Below the pieces are notes generated by a model, which made no database searches, was not told where the DNA came from, and saw only the letters and a list, made by a program, of their open reading frames with translations. This document shows, one piece after another, positions 17,016-24,554 of a DNA stretch of 64,000 nt (the stretch's first letter is position 1; the number at the start of each line of letters is the position of its first letter). The translations under genes were made by a program, and so were the position numbers. Source of the DNA: Bifidobacteriaceae bacterium (lineage in GTDB: Bacteria; Actinomycetota; Actinomycetes; Actinomycetales; WQXJ01); NCBI GenBank assembly GCA_031270825.1, contig JAISXH010000011.1:94724-158723 (forward strand). Direction: 5' to 3'.

Positions 17016-18944
17016 GTGGCTGGGAGGATCATCAAGGCGGACCTCGAGACGGTCCGGGCGGTTGCCCAGATAGACCAGATCGTGGGCGAGCGGGTCAACC
17101 TGAAACGCGCCGGAGTCGGCTCCCTGAAGGGCTTGTGTCCCTTCCACGACGAGCGCACGGCATCGTTCCACGTCCGTCCCCAAGTCGGCCTGTGGCACTG
17201 TTTCGGCTGCGGCGAGGGCGGCGACGCGATCGCTTTCCTGATGAAGGCCGACGCGCTCAGCTTCACCGAGGCGGTCGAGTACCTGGCCGGTCGCTACGGC
17301 GTGACCCTGCACTACGAAGACGCCGCGGTTGGGCGCGAGGCGGACCCGGCTGAGCCGGCGCGGGGCCGGCTGGTGGAAGCCAATCGGCTGGCGGCCGATT
17401 ACTATGCCGAGCGCTTGGGCGCCGCGGAGGCCCGTCCGGCGCGCGATTTCCTGCGCTCGCGCAACTTCGACCGGGTGGTGGCCGACCGGTTCGGCGTCGG
17501 CTTCGCGCCCGGCGGCTGGGACAACCTGACTCGCCACCTGCGCGGACGTGGTTTCACGGAGGCCGAACTGGCGGCCTCCGGCCTGACCTCGCCGGGTCGC
17601 CAAGGTCCGGTGGACCGGTTCCGCAACCGTCTGGTCTGGCCGATCCGCGACTTGACCGGGGCGGTGGTCGGCTTTGGGGCGCGGCGCTTGTCCGATGACG
17701 ACCAGTCGGCCAAGTACCTGAACACCCCGGAGACGCCCTTGTACCACAAGTCGCAGCTTCTGTACGGCGTCGACTTGGCCAAGAAGGCGATCGCGCGTCA
17801 GCGCCGGGTGGTGGTTGTCGAGGGTTATACCGATGTGATGGCGGCGCACCTTTCCGGCGTCGAGGAGGCGGTGGCGACCTGCGGCACCGCCTTCGGCAAC
17901 GACCACATCCGGGTGGTGCGGCGCCTGCTAGGAGATGTCGGCTCGCCTGCGTCCGGGGTGCAAATGTCCGATGGCGCCTCGATTGGCGGCAAGGTCGTCT
18001 TCACCTTCGACGGCGATCAGGCCGGGCAGAAGGCCGCCATGCGCGCGTTCGGCGAGGAGCAGCGGTTCTATGCCGGCACCTTCGTGGCCGTGGCCCCCCA
18101 AGGGCAGGACCCGTGCGAGCTGTGGGTGAGCCAAGGCGAATCGGCGCTGCGCGAACTGGTCGAAGGCGCCGAACCGATGTTCCGATGGGCCGTGCGGACC
18201 ACATTGAAGTCAGTCGATCTGGAAACAGCCGAGGGCAGGGTGGCCGGCATGCGGATGGCGGCCCCGATGGTCGCTGGAATCAGAGATGACGCCTTGCGCC
18301 GCGACTACACGCGGCTGCTGGCCGGCTGGGTGGGACAGGACGAGGCTCTGGTCCGCCGCGAGGTGGCCTCCGCCCGGTCTGGCCCAGGCGGACGTTCCGG
18401 CCGCTCCGCCGCCGGTGGCGGCCAAGCCGGGCCGGGGCAAGGCTCGGCCAGCGGTCCGGGCCAGCGCTGGCGCTCCCCGGCCGATTCGGTGGGGCGTTCG
18501 GAGCATGACGCTCTGGCGGCCGTGCTGCAACTGCCGCTGCTGGTTCCCGGCCAATTCGACGACTTGGCCGGAGATGTCTTCCAGGTCCCGGAATTGCGGG
18601 CGGTCCATGACGCCATTCGCGCCGCCGGCGGCGTGCGGGCGGCGGCTCAGGGAGGCGATCCGGCGGCCTGGATGGCCGAAGTCCGCGAGTTGGCGGCCCC
18701 GGCCGTGGTGGGAGTGGTGGTGGCTTTGGCGGTTGAGGCCCTGCCTGTCCGCGAGGGCGGCGAAGCCGAGTATGTGGCCGGGGTCATCTCAGGGCTTCTC
18801 CAGCTGGGCATCACCCGGCAACTCGGCGACCTGCGGTCACGGTTGGGACGCCTCGACGCCGCCGGTGACGCCGAAGGCCGCCAGGCCGCTCTCGGTCAGA
18901 TCAACGAACTGCTCCGCCGTCGCGACGAACTGCGCTCGGACTGA
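17016..18944 (+). CDS. dnaG: DNA primase
   Basis: Primase that makes RNA primers for replication. The GTG at 17,016 is preferred to the TTG at 17,007 because VAGRI matches the normal start; this gives 642 residues. The N-terminal zinc ribbon has C41, H44, C62 and C65 (CPFH and CFGC). The catalytic core has VVVEGYTDVMA and VFTFDGDQAGQKA of the Toprim domain. Between the RRLLGD stretch and that last motif there are about 15 extra residues (GSPASGVQMSDGAS and following) compared with typical DnaG. A Gly/Ser/Arg-rich linker (about residues 452-492) leads to the C-terminal helicase-binding domain, which ends in a charged helix. Confidence 0.95.
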   Translation: MAGRIIKADLETVRAVAQIDQIVGERVNLKRAGVGSLKGLCPFHDERTASFHVRPQVGLWHCFGCGEGGDAIAFLMKADALSFTEAVEYLAGRYGVTLHYEDAAVGREADPAEPARGRLVEANRLAADYYAERLGAAEARPARDFLRSRNFDRVVADRFGVGFAPGGWDNLTRHLRGRGFTEAELAASGLTSPGRQGPVDRFRNRLVWPIRDLTGAVVGFGARRLSDDDQSAKYLNTPETPLYHKSQLLYGVDLAKKAIARQRRVVVVEGYTDVMAAHLSGVEEAVATCGTAFGNDHIRVVRRLLGDVGSPASGVQMSDGASIGGKVVFTFDGDQAGQKAAMRAFGEEQRFYAGTFVAVAPQGQDPCELWVSQGESALRELVEGAEPMFRWAVRTTLKSVDLETAEGRVAGMRMAAPMVAGIRDDALRRDYTRLLAGWVGQDEALVRREVASARSGPGGRSGRSAAGGGQAGPGQGSASGPGQRWRSPADSVGRSEHDALAAVLQLPLLVPGQFDDLAGDVFQVPELRAVHDAIRAAGGVRAAAQGGDPAAWMAEVRELAAPAVVGVVVALAVEALPVREGGEAEYVAGVISGLLQLGITRQLGDLRSRLGRLDAAGDAEGRQAALGQINELLRRRDELRSD

Positions 18945-19005
18945 CGGCGGCGTGTCCCGGCCGGGATGCCTGCGGCTGGTCCGGGAGCGTCGGCGGGGAT
19001 CGGGG

Positions 19006-19317
19006 TCAGACCTCGTCAGGGGGGAACCCGCCCGGTTCGGCCGGCCGCTTCCCGTGCTGCTTCTCCCAGCTGGACAACTGTTGCTCTAGAGCCTTCATCA
19101 GTTCGAAGACCTGGGCTGGGGGAATTCGCACACGGGCCCCGACGACCGCCGTCAGGACCACATGTCCGGATTCGCGGCGGGGCGGTTCCAACAGGGCTGC
19201 GAAGTCGAGCACGAACGCATCGTTGGTGTGCCAAGCGCGGACGAAATCTGCGTAGACGCCGCTTTCCAACTTGGGCGGAAGCTTGATCTGGATGCGCTGC
19301 TCAGTTGTCATGGCCAA
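19006..19317 (-). CDS. DUF3467 domain-containing protein
   Basis: Small cytosolic protein of 103 residues. The core, with IKLPPKLESGVYADFVRAWH and FVLDFA and then VGARVRIPPAQVFELMKALEQQL, matches the DUF3467 family, which is widespread and of unknown function. The C-terminal 20 residues are polar and probably disordered. It is a single gene opposite to dnaG. An internal ATG (residue 3) is an equally possible start. Confidence 0.8.
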   Translation of the reverse strand: MAMTTEQRIQIKLPPKLESGVYADFVRAWHTNDAFVLDFAALLEPPRRESGHVVLTAVVGARVRIPPAQVFELMKALEQQLSSWEKQHGKRPAEPGGFPPDEV

Positions 19318-19409
19318 ATCCTAGCGACCCGTTCAGGGCGACTCGTCACCAGGGAGGCTCCGTCGAGCCGCGGGCCGGCCGGAGCGCCGGCCCCAGGTAA
19401 GGTGGCCCA

Positions 19410-19922
19410 ATGGTCTACGTGCCCATCGACAAACCTCCCGGCCATCTGATCAGCGCGCTCGGCCAGCCGCCGCAATCGAAGATTTTGGCGGCGATCGCCT
19501 TGCCCGATGCCGCCACCTGGCTTATCGCCACAACCTTCGGTTTCGGCGTGGCCAGCGCCGAGCATCAGGAGTTCCATCCTTGGGACCAAATCGAGCGCGC
19601 CAAGCTTCAGGCCGAGGCAGGCGTCCTGGCGATCACTTACGCCGACACCCGCGAAACGGACGAGTTCTCGCTGCGACCGAAAGACAAGCGTTTCGCGTCG
19701 ATCGTGAACGAGCGCGTGCGCGCTTCGGTGATCGAAGTCGAACACGTGCCCGTCGGGGCCGGCCACGTCGCCGTGGCGCTTCGGCGCCGGCCATCGGATC
19801 AGTCCGTCTATCTCCAGGAGTTGCCATCCTCCGGTGTTGACCCGGAGGCCGCCGCCCCCTTGGTGCGGGCCGCCCGAGCCCGCCTGGGCGATGCCGCCGG
19901 GCTTCCGACCGGCACCTGGTAA
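19410..19922 (+). CDS. Conserved hypothetical protein near tRNA genes
   Basis: A 170-residue protein without a signal peptide or membrane segment. It begins VYVPIDKPPGHLISALG (GTG or ATG in frame). A mixed alpha/beta composition with FHPWDQIERAKLQAEAGVL and FASIVNERVRASVIEVEHV in the middle suggests one globular domain. I do not recognise a named family. Its position next to dnaG and the tRNA genes, and normal codon use, suggest an ordinary core gene of unknown role. Confidence 0.7.
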   Translation: MVYVPIDKPPGHLISALGQPPQSKILAAIALPDAATWLIATTFGFGVASAEHQEFHPWDQIERAKLQAEAGVLAITYADTRETDEFSLRPKDKRFASIVNERVRASVIEVEHVPVGAGHVAVALRRRPSDQSVYLQELPSSGVDPEAAAPLVRAARARLGDAAGLPTGTW

Positions 19923-19937
19923 GCTGTACCGCGCCTT

Positions 19938-20013
19938 TCCCGGCTAGCTCAATCGGCAGAGCATCTGACTGTTAATCAGAGGGTTACTGGTTCGAGTCCA
20001 GTGCCGGGAGCCA
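19938..20013 (+). tRNA. tRNA-Asn (anticodon GTT)
   Basis: A full cloverleaf can be read: acceptor TCCCGGC with GCCGGGA, D-arm with AGCTCAATCGGCAGAGC, anticodon stem around CTGACTGTTAATCAG with anticodon GTT, T-loop TTCGAGTCC, discriminator G and an encoded CCA (20,011-20,013). Confidence 0.95.
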
Positions 20014-20118
20014 CCCGTAAACCGTTCCTGGCCTGCGGAAACAAGGATGATTCTGGAACCCGGGTTGACCGCTGGCAGCCACCTTCGCCTGGGGGCGAAC
20101 CGGAGCGGCAGCGGGTGC

Positions 20119-20192
20119 GGGCCAGTAGCTCAGCCGGTCAGAGCAACGGACTCATAATCCGTCGGTCGTGGGTTCAAGCCCCACCTGGCCCA
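20119..20192 (+). tRNA. tRNA with anticodon CAT (Ile2 or elongator Met)
   Basis: Cloverleaf with acceptor GGGCCAG/CTGGCCC, D-arm AGCTCAGCCGGTCAGAGC, anticodon loop ACTCATAAT and T-arm GTGGGTTCAAGCCCCAC. It has 74 nt with discriminator A and no encoded CCA. The paired acceptor end (G1-C72) excludes initiator tRNA. Distinguishing elongator Met from the lysidine-modified Ile2 needs comparison with the other CAT tRNAs of the genome. Confidence 0.9.
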
Positions 20193-20591
20193 CATCCCCG
20201 GCTCACTCGAACCCCTGACCAGCGAAAACGCTTGGCCGCGTTGGCCGCGCGGCTCGTCTCGCAGCCGAAATTGCACCTTTGTCGCCCATTCGTTGCACGT
20301 GGCGCCGGGCAGCGGTCGCGTGGTTTGGCATCGGATCACATGTCTGGCGCGGGTTGCCGCGCTGGCGGCGGGGTGCCGCCGCCTGCTGAGCGCGCTCCGC
20401 GGCTTGCTAAGTCGGGTGCCCGTTCCATCGCGTTTCCAAGGGCCTGCGCTTTTCGCGCCTGTGGTAAAGTCCCTGCTGCGAAACGACACATGTAGTGCTG
20501 CGGCACGTAAACCTGATCACGGCACGCGGCCTTGCATGGTGTCTGTTCTGTCGCCGGTGCGTTGCCGAGCGCCGGGAAAGACGAGAACATC
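20193..20591. other. Leader or intergenic region before the MFS-CBS gene
   Basis: About 400 bp without a convincing gene. No tRNA, clear terminator or consensus promoter was recognised. An imperfect GC-rich hairpin (CCGGTGC/GCGCCGG, about 20,555-20,576) lies just before the MFS start. The real translation start of that gene (TTG 20,592) lies downstream of the longest open frame. Confidence 0.4.
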
Positions 20592-22484
20592 TTGACCACC
20601 TCTGTTCGGCGGCGCTCCAGGCCATTGATCGCGGTAGCGGCCTTCGCCGCTTTCCTGGCCACCTTCAACGAAACTTATCTGAACGTCGCGTTCACGCCCA
20701 TCATGGAAGCATGGGGGGTGAGCGTCCCGACTGTGCAGTGGTTGGCGACCGGTTACATGCTGGGCGCCGCGGTGATGGTGCCGGTGTCCGCGTTCGCCTA
20801 CCGATCCGTGCCGACCCGGCCGCTGTTTGTCGGGACTGTCGCCGCGCTCGTCGCGGGCAGTGTGATCGGCGCCCTCGCGCCGAACTTCGCCGTGCTGCTG
20901 GCGGGACGGGTGGTGCAGGCGCTGGCCACTGGCCTGTTGATTCCGATCGGCATGAACATCACCATCCAAACCGCCCCCCGGAACAAGCTGGGCGCCTACA
21001 TGGGGGTCATGGGGGCGATGACGACGCTTGGGCCGTCCTCCAGCGTGATAGTCGCCGGGGGCCTGCTGTCGGTCGCCGACTGGAGGGTCCTGTTCTGGGT
21101 GTTCGCCGGCCTGTCCTCGCTGTGCCTGCTGGCCGGCGCGGCCTGGCTCCGCGACATCGCCGAACTCACCAAACCCCGGCTCGACCCGGCGTCGGTCGCG
21201 CTGATCGGGTTGGGACTGGTGGGGCTGCTGTACGGCGTCTCGACCGTTTTCTCCGGGAACCTCTTGCCGGCCGCGGTCGCCATCGGCGGCGCGGCGGTCT
21301 GCCTGGTGCTGTTCTGGCGCCGTCAGCAGCGGCTGGAGCAGCCGTTGATCGACCTCCGGCCCCTGCGGGTGGACGCGTTCCGGGTCGCAGTCGCGATCAA
21401 CATGGCGGCTCTGATCGTGATCTTCGCGATGAACATAGTGATACCCATGTACATGCAATCCGTTCTCGGCGTGCCCTCCCTGTCGGCGGCGTTGGTGTTG
21501 TTCCCGGCGATCGCGCTGTCCTGCGTGCTGTCGCCGGTCGCCGGGCGCCTTTACGACCGGCATGGGCCGGTCGCGTTGCTCCTCACCGGGTTCGCCATGA
21601 TAGCCGCGTGCGCCGTCGCCCTGTCTGTGCTGATCCACTCCGCGCCCCTGCCGGTGCTGGCGCTGCTGCACATGCCGGTCATCGGCGGATCGGCGCTCAT
21701 CATCGGCCCCGTCCAGAGCTTCGCCTTGTCCCGCCTCGAGCCCGAGCTTCACCCCCACGGGGTCACCATCCTGAGCACCGGCTTCCAAGTGGCCGGCTGC
21801 GTCGGCTCGGCCGCTTTCACCGGCATCTACGCGGCCGTTGGCGCTTTCCGAGTCGCCGCCGGCGAAAGCCCTTCCCGCGCGGCCACCGCGGGCTTTCTCG
21901 CCGCCGGCCTCACCGCGGCCGGCGTCGCCTTGATCGGCCTGGCCCTGGCCGTCCGGATATGGAAGGCCGCCGGCTCCCCCGCGCGGCCGACGCGCCGGCA
22001 CGCGGTCACGGTCGCGGACATCATGAAGACCGACGTGTGGACCTTGACAACCGATCAGACCGTCGGCGACGCGTTGCGCCTCCTGACCGACAAGGGAATC
22101 TCCGGCGCCCCCGTCGTGAACACCGCCAGCGGGGTCGTCGGCTTCCTGTCCGATGGCGACATCCTCCGGCACTTGGCCGCACAGCATCCCGCGTTCGCGT
22201 CCGCGTGGTCGTTCATAACGGAGTCCCGCACCGACGACTTCGGCCAGGCGGTCGCGGAAGTGATGAACCTGCCCGTCGCCGAACTCGCCATTCGCCACGT
22301 CGTCAGTCTGGAAAGCGCCACCGACCTCAGCGAAGCCTCCAGGATCCTCACCGACCACCACCTGCGCAAAGCGCCCGTCTGCGATCACGGTCGCCTCGTC
22401 GGCGTCATCAACCGCTCCAACATCACGCACTACGCCGTCCGCACCTACCTCGACCAGCGGGCCGAGACACCACACGCAGACTGA
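20592..22484 (+). CDS. MFS transporter (DHA2-like) fused to a CBS-domain pair
   Basis: A protein of 630 residues from the TTG at 20,592. The first 440 or so residues form a major facilitator with about 12-14 hydrophobic segments, including motif A-like LAGRVVQALATGLLIPIGMN and the motif C-type LGPSSSVIVAGGLL, as in drug/proton antiporters of the DHA2 group. The C-terminal 150 residues are a soluble tandem CBS module: VADIMKTDVWTLTTDQTVGDALRLL, then GVVGFLSDGDILRHL, and a second repeat ending KAPVCDHGRLVGVINRSNI. CBS pairs bind adenine nucleotides and gate other transporters. An MFS-CBS fusion suggests allosteric control of export. Nothing nearby shows the substrate. Confidence 0.9.
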   Translation: MTTSVRRRSRPLIAVAAFAAFLATFNETYLNVAFTPIMEAWGVSVPTVQWLATGYMLGAAVMVPVSAFAYRSVPTRPLFVGTVAALVAGSVIGALAPNFAVLLAGRVVQALATGLLIPIGMNITIQTAPRNKLGAYMGVMGAMTTLGPSSSVIVAGGLLSVADWRVLFWVFAGLSSLCLLAGAAWLRDIAELTKPRLDPASVALIGLGLVGLLYGVSTVFSGNLLPAAVAIGGAAVCLVLFWRRQQRLEQPLIDLRPLRVDAFRVAVAINMAALIVIFAMNIVIPMYMQSVLGVPSLSAALVLFPAIALSCVLSPVAGRLYDRHGPVALLLTGFAMIAACAVALSVLIHSAPLPVLALLHMPVIGGSALIIGPVQSFALSRLEPELHPHGVTILSTGFQVAGCVGSAAFTGIYAAVGAFRVAAGESPSRAATAGFLAAGLTAAGVALIGLALAVRIWKAAGSPARPTRRHAVTVADIMKTDVWTLTTDQTVGDALRLLTDKGISGAPVVNTASGVVGFLSDGDILRHLAAQHPAFASAWSFITESRTDDFGQAVAEVMNLPVAELAIRHVVSLESATDLSEASRILTDHHLRKAPVCDHGRLVGVINRSNITHYAVRTYLDQRAETPHAD

Positions 22485-22521
22485 TCAGCCTGCAACAACA
22501 CGTCAAAGCCAACTAGAGTGC

Positions 22522-22533
22522 CACGGGCCCGTG
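22522..22533. other. Perfect 12-bp palindrome after the MFS-CBS gene
   Basis: CACGGGCCCGTG, 38 bp after the stop codon, could form the stem of a terminator or mark the edge of the structured element that follows. Confidence 0.35.
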
Positions 22534-22570
22534 ATCGTCCGGCTCATAGCGCGGTGACGCCGCCTGAGAC

Positions 22571-22665
22571 CTTGGCTCCGGAACCATCGCCGCCGCTCCT
22601 GTGCGGCGGCGAGCCCCCTGGAGGTGAGAGGCCTGCGACCAGATCCCTCCTCTCCGGGAGCCAAG
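22571..22665. ncRNA. Candidate structured RNA between convergent genes
   Basis: A closing stem CTTGGCTCC/GGAGCCAAG (22,571-22,579 with 22,657-22,665) extends inward by GGA/TCC past one bulge. It encloses a perfect 9-bp hairpin CGCCGCCGC-loop of 6-GCGGCGGCG (22,588-22,611). It also encloses a second helix GAGAGG/CCTCTC (22,626-22,631 with 22,649-22,654), for which GGAGG/CCTCC is an alternative. The result is a compact three-way-junction-like fold of 95 nt. It lies between two convergent genes, so it is not a leader of either. Both strands can form the fold. I could not match it to SRP RNA, TPP, SAM, c-di-GMP or other riboswitches I know. Confidence 0.5.
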
Positions 22666-22785
22666 AATAGCCGGTCATGCCCACACGTCTCGCATCAAGG
22701 CTCTTGGCGGGGCGGGTCGCCCACCTATCGGGCAAAGCTCGAAGCCTGCTGCCGCTCAATCTCCGCTGTGTCCTGGCTGATCGGG

Positions 22786-23757
22786 TCAGTCGGCCGGGGG
22801 AGCGGGGCCGGTAGGAGAGCCGTTTGAAGGCGGCGGCAGGGGGTTCCGGGGACGGGTGGTGCGGGTCGGGCGCGATGGGGGGCCGAGTTGCGACAGGATG
22901 ATCCCGGCCATCATCAGGCCGGCGCCGAGGTAGCCCCGCGGGCCCATGTTCTCGTGCAGAATGATCGCGCCGCCGAGCGCGCCGAAGACTGTCTCAAGCG
23001 ACATGATCAGGGCGGCTGGAGTGGGCGCGGCGTCGCGTTGGGCCAGGATCTGGAAGGTGTAGGCCAACCCGACCGAGATCAGGCCGCCATAAAGAACCGG
23101 GATCAGGGCCAGGTCAAGCCCCGCGAACGGGCGGCGGTCGGCGATCAGGGCCATGATGGCCGAAGTCAGCGCGCAGAACCCGAACTGCGAGCAGGCGAAA
23201 CGGAGCGCCGGCAGGCGCCCGGCGTAGTGGTCCACGGCCAAGATCTGAGCCGCGAAGCAGACGGCCGAGATCATCACCAGGCCGTCGCCCCGAGCGAAGC
23301 TGAAAGTGTCGGTGATGGCCACTAGGTACAGGCCGACCAGCGCCAACGCGATCCCGCCAACGGTCAGCCAGCGCAGCTTCAAGCCCATGAAGGCGCCGAA
23401 CACCGGCACGAGCACCAAGTAGAGGCCGGTCACGAAGGCGGCGTTGCCCGCGGTGGTGTCCGGCATCGCCGCCTGCTGCAGCCCGGCGGCTGCGGTGAGC
23501 ATGGTTCCGCTCAACAGCCCCGGCAACAGCACTGATCGGGTCAGGCGCCGCCGCCGTGCCCGGTCGATCCGCCGCCGGCGGTCCAGGACCATCACGACCG
23601 CGCCGATCATGGCCGCGCCGAGGGCGAACCGAACCGCGTTGAAGGTGAAGGGACCGACGTGCTCGGCGCCCTCTTTCTGGGCGGTGAAGGCCAGGCCCCA
23701 CAGCAGCGCGGCCGCGAAGAGGAGCGCGTTGGCGCGGATCAGGCGTGGGTTCGGCAA
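22786..23757 (-). CDS. EamA/DMT-family transporter
   Basis: Drug/metabolite transporter superfamily protein of 323 residues with ten hydrophobic segments in two EamA repeats. It starts with RANALLFAAALLWGLAFTAQK; the second repeat ends near MAGIILSQL. The C-terminal tail of about 35 residues is rich in proline, arginine and threonine and would be cytosolic. Members move amino acids, nucleosides or other metabolites; the substrate cannot be predicted. It is convergent with the MFS-CBS gene, the structured element lying between them. Confidence 0.88.
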   Translation of the reverse strand: MPNPRLIRANALLFAAALLWGLAFTAQKEGAEHVGPFTFNAVRFALGAAMIGAVVMVLDRRRRIDRARRRRLTRSVLLPGLLSGTMLTAAAGLQQAAMPDTTAGNAAFVTGLYLVLVPVFGAFMGLKLRWLTVGGIALALVGLYLVAITDTFSFARGDGLVMISAVCFAAQILAVDHYAGRLPALRFACSQFGFCALTSAIMALIADRRPFAGLDLALIPVLYGGLISVGLAYTFQILAQRDAAPTPAALIMSLETVFGALGGAIILHENMGPRGYLGAGLMMAGIILSQLGPPSRPTRTTRPRNPLPPPSNGSPTGPAPPAD

Positions 23758-24147
23758 AGGAGGTCGGCCTCAGGTCTCGGCAGGTTGTCGGTTGCACGAT
23801 GCCGTCTGCCACGTCCGCGCACCGTACCCCGACCCGCCGGGACAGGCGACCGCGAGGCGCGGGAAGACACCGGGCCAACCCAGGCTACCCCGCCGACGGG
23901 GCGCCCCCAGACCGGGGGGAGTTGGGGACCGGCGGACGGCCGTGTTAGGTTGAAACGGAGGTGTGGATGGAAAGGTTCCATCCCATGCCGGCGCCACATC
24001 CCCCGGCGCAGTGCACCGGGCCTCGACAAGCTGAGATCTTGCCGAAGAGGTGACGGGAGATTGTTGATCTGCCAGGCGACGGGGTCTATCCGGCCGGACA
24101 CGGCCCGAGGGGCGCGAGCCCGCCTGCGGCCGGGATCGCGGCGCAGC
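23758..24147. other. Intergenic region upstream of the EamA gene
   Basis: About 390 bp between the EamA start and the thioesterase stop. Apart from the possible short gene at 23,967-24,053 and a small hairpin GGATGG/CCATCC (about 23,964-23,983), nothing was recognised. Confidence 0.4.
23967..24053 (+). CDS. Possible 28-residue peptide
   Basis: The ATG at 23,967 is preceded by ACGGAGGTGTGG, a strong Shine-Dalgarno match with short spacing, and the frame runs to TGA at 24,051-24,053. The peptide (starting MERFHPMPAPHPP, ending LPKR) is rich in proline and histidine. No relative is known to me. The case rests on the ribosome-binding site alone. Confidence 0.25.
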   Translation: MERFHPMPAPHPPAQCTGPRQAEILPKR

Positions 24148-24537
24148 TCAGCGGGCGCCGCGGTCGAGCAGCATGTTGGTGATGCGAACGGTCGCGACCA
24201 GGCGGCCGGAATCGTCTTCCATCGCCACTTCATGACTGGTCAGATGTTCGCCCAAATGGAGCGGGCGGGCGGTGCCGGTGACATGGCCGTCGCGAACGCC
24301 CAGATAGTGGGTGATGTTGAGATCCACTCCGACCGCGATCCGGCCTTGGCCGGAAGCGTGTTCAGTGGCGGCCAAAGATCCCAACGTCTCGCCCAGCGCG
24401 GCCGTCGCTCCGCCGTGCAAGCGGCCGAAGGGCTGGCGGTTGCCGGCCACGGGCATGCGCCCCACCAGATGGTCGGGCGATTGATCGAGGATCTCAATGC
24501 CGAGTTTGGAGGCCAGTTCTCCCAGGTTCAAGTCCAC
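24148..24537 (-). CDS. PaaI/MenI-type hotdog-fold thioesterase
   Basis: Acyl-CoA thioesterase of 129 residues with a single hotdog domain. The conserved GRLHGGATAALGETLGSLA (about residues 38-56) includes the HGG segment and the catalytic-type Glu. Relatives hydrolyse aryl-CoA or 1,4-dihydroxy-2-naphthoyl-CoA. The adjacent divergent gene is a PaaZ-like aldehyde dehydrogenase homologue, which could hint at aryl-CoA metabolism, but no other genes of that pathway are near. The start is a GTG 17 bp from that gene. Confidence 0.85.
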   Translation of the reverse strand: MDLNLGELASKLGIEILDQSPDHLVGRMPVAGNRQPFGRLHGGATAALGETLGSLAATEHASGQGRIAVGVDLNITHYLGVRDGHVTGTARPLHLGEHLTSHEVAMEDDSGRLVATVRITNMLLDRGAR

Positions 24538-24554
24538 GCGCGAAAGGATACGCG

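Noticed and set aside
20517..22475. Long minus-strand frame opposite the MFS-CBS gene
   Set aside because: Antisense shadow; the plus strand has clear transporter and CBS motifs.
22561..22675. TPP riboswitch or SRP RNA at the structured element
   Set aside because: CTGAGA is present near 22,564, but the rest of the TPP core is missing, and the SRP tetraloop region is absent. There is no downstream gene to control.
22544..22759. Minus-strand 71-residue frame over the structured element
   Set aside because: It lies across the hairpins and has no ribosome-binding site; the RNA-like pairing explains the sequence better.
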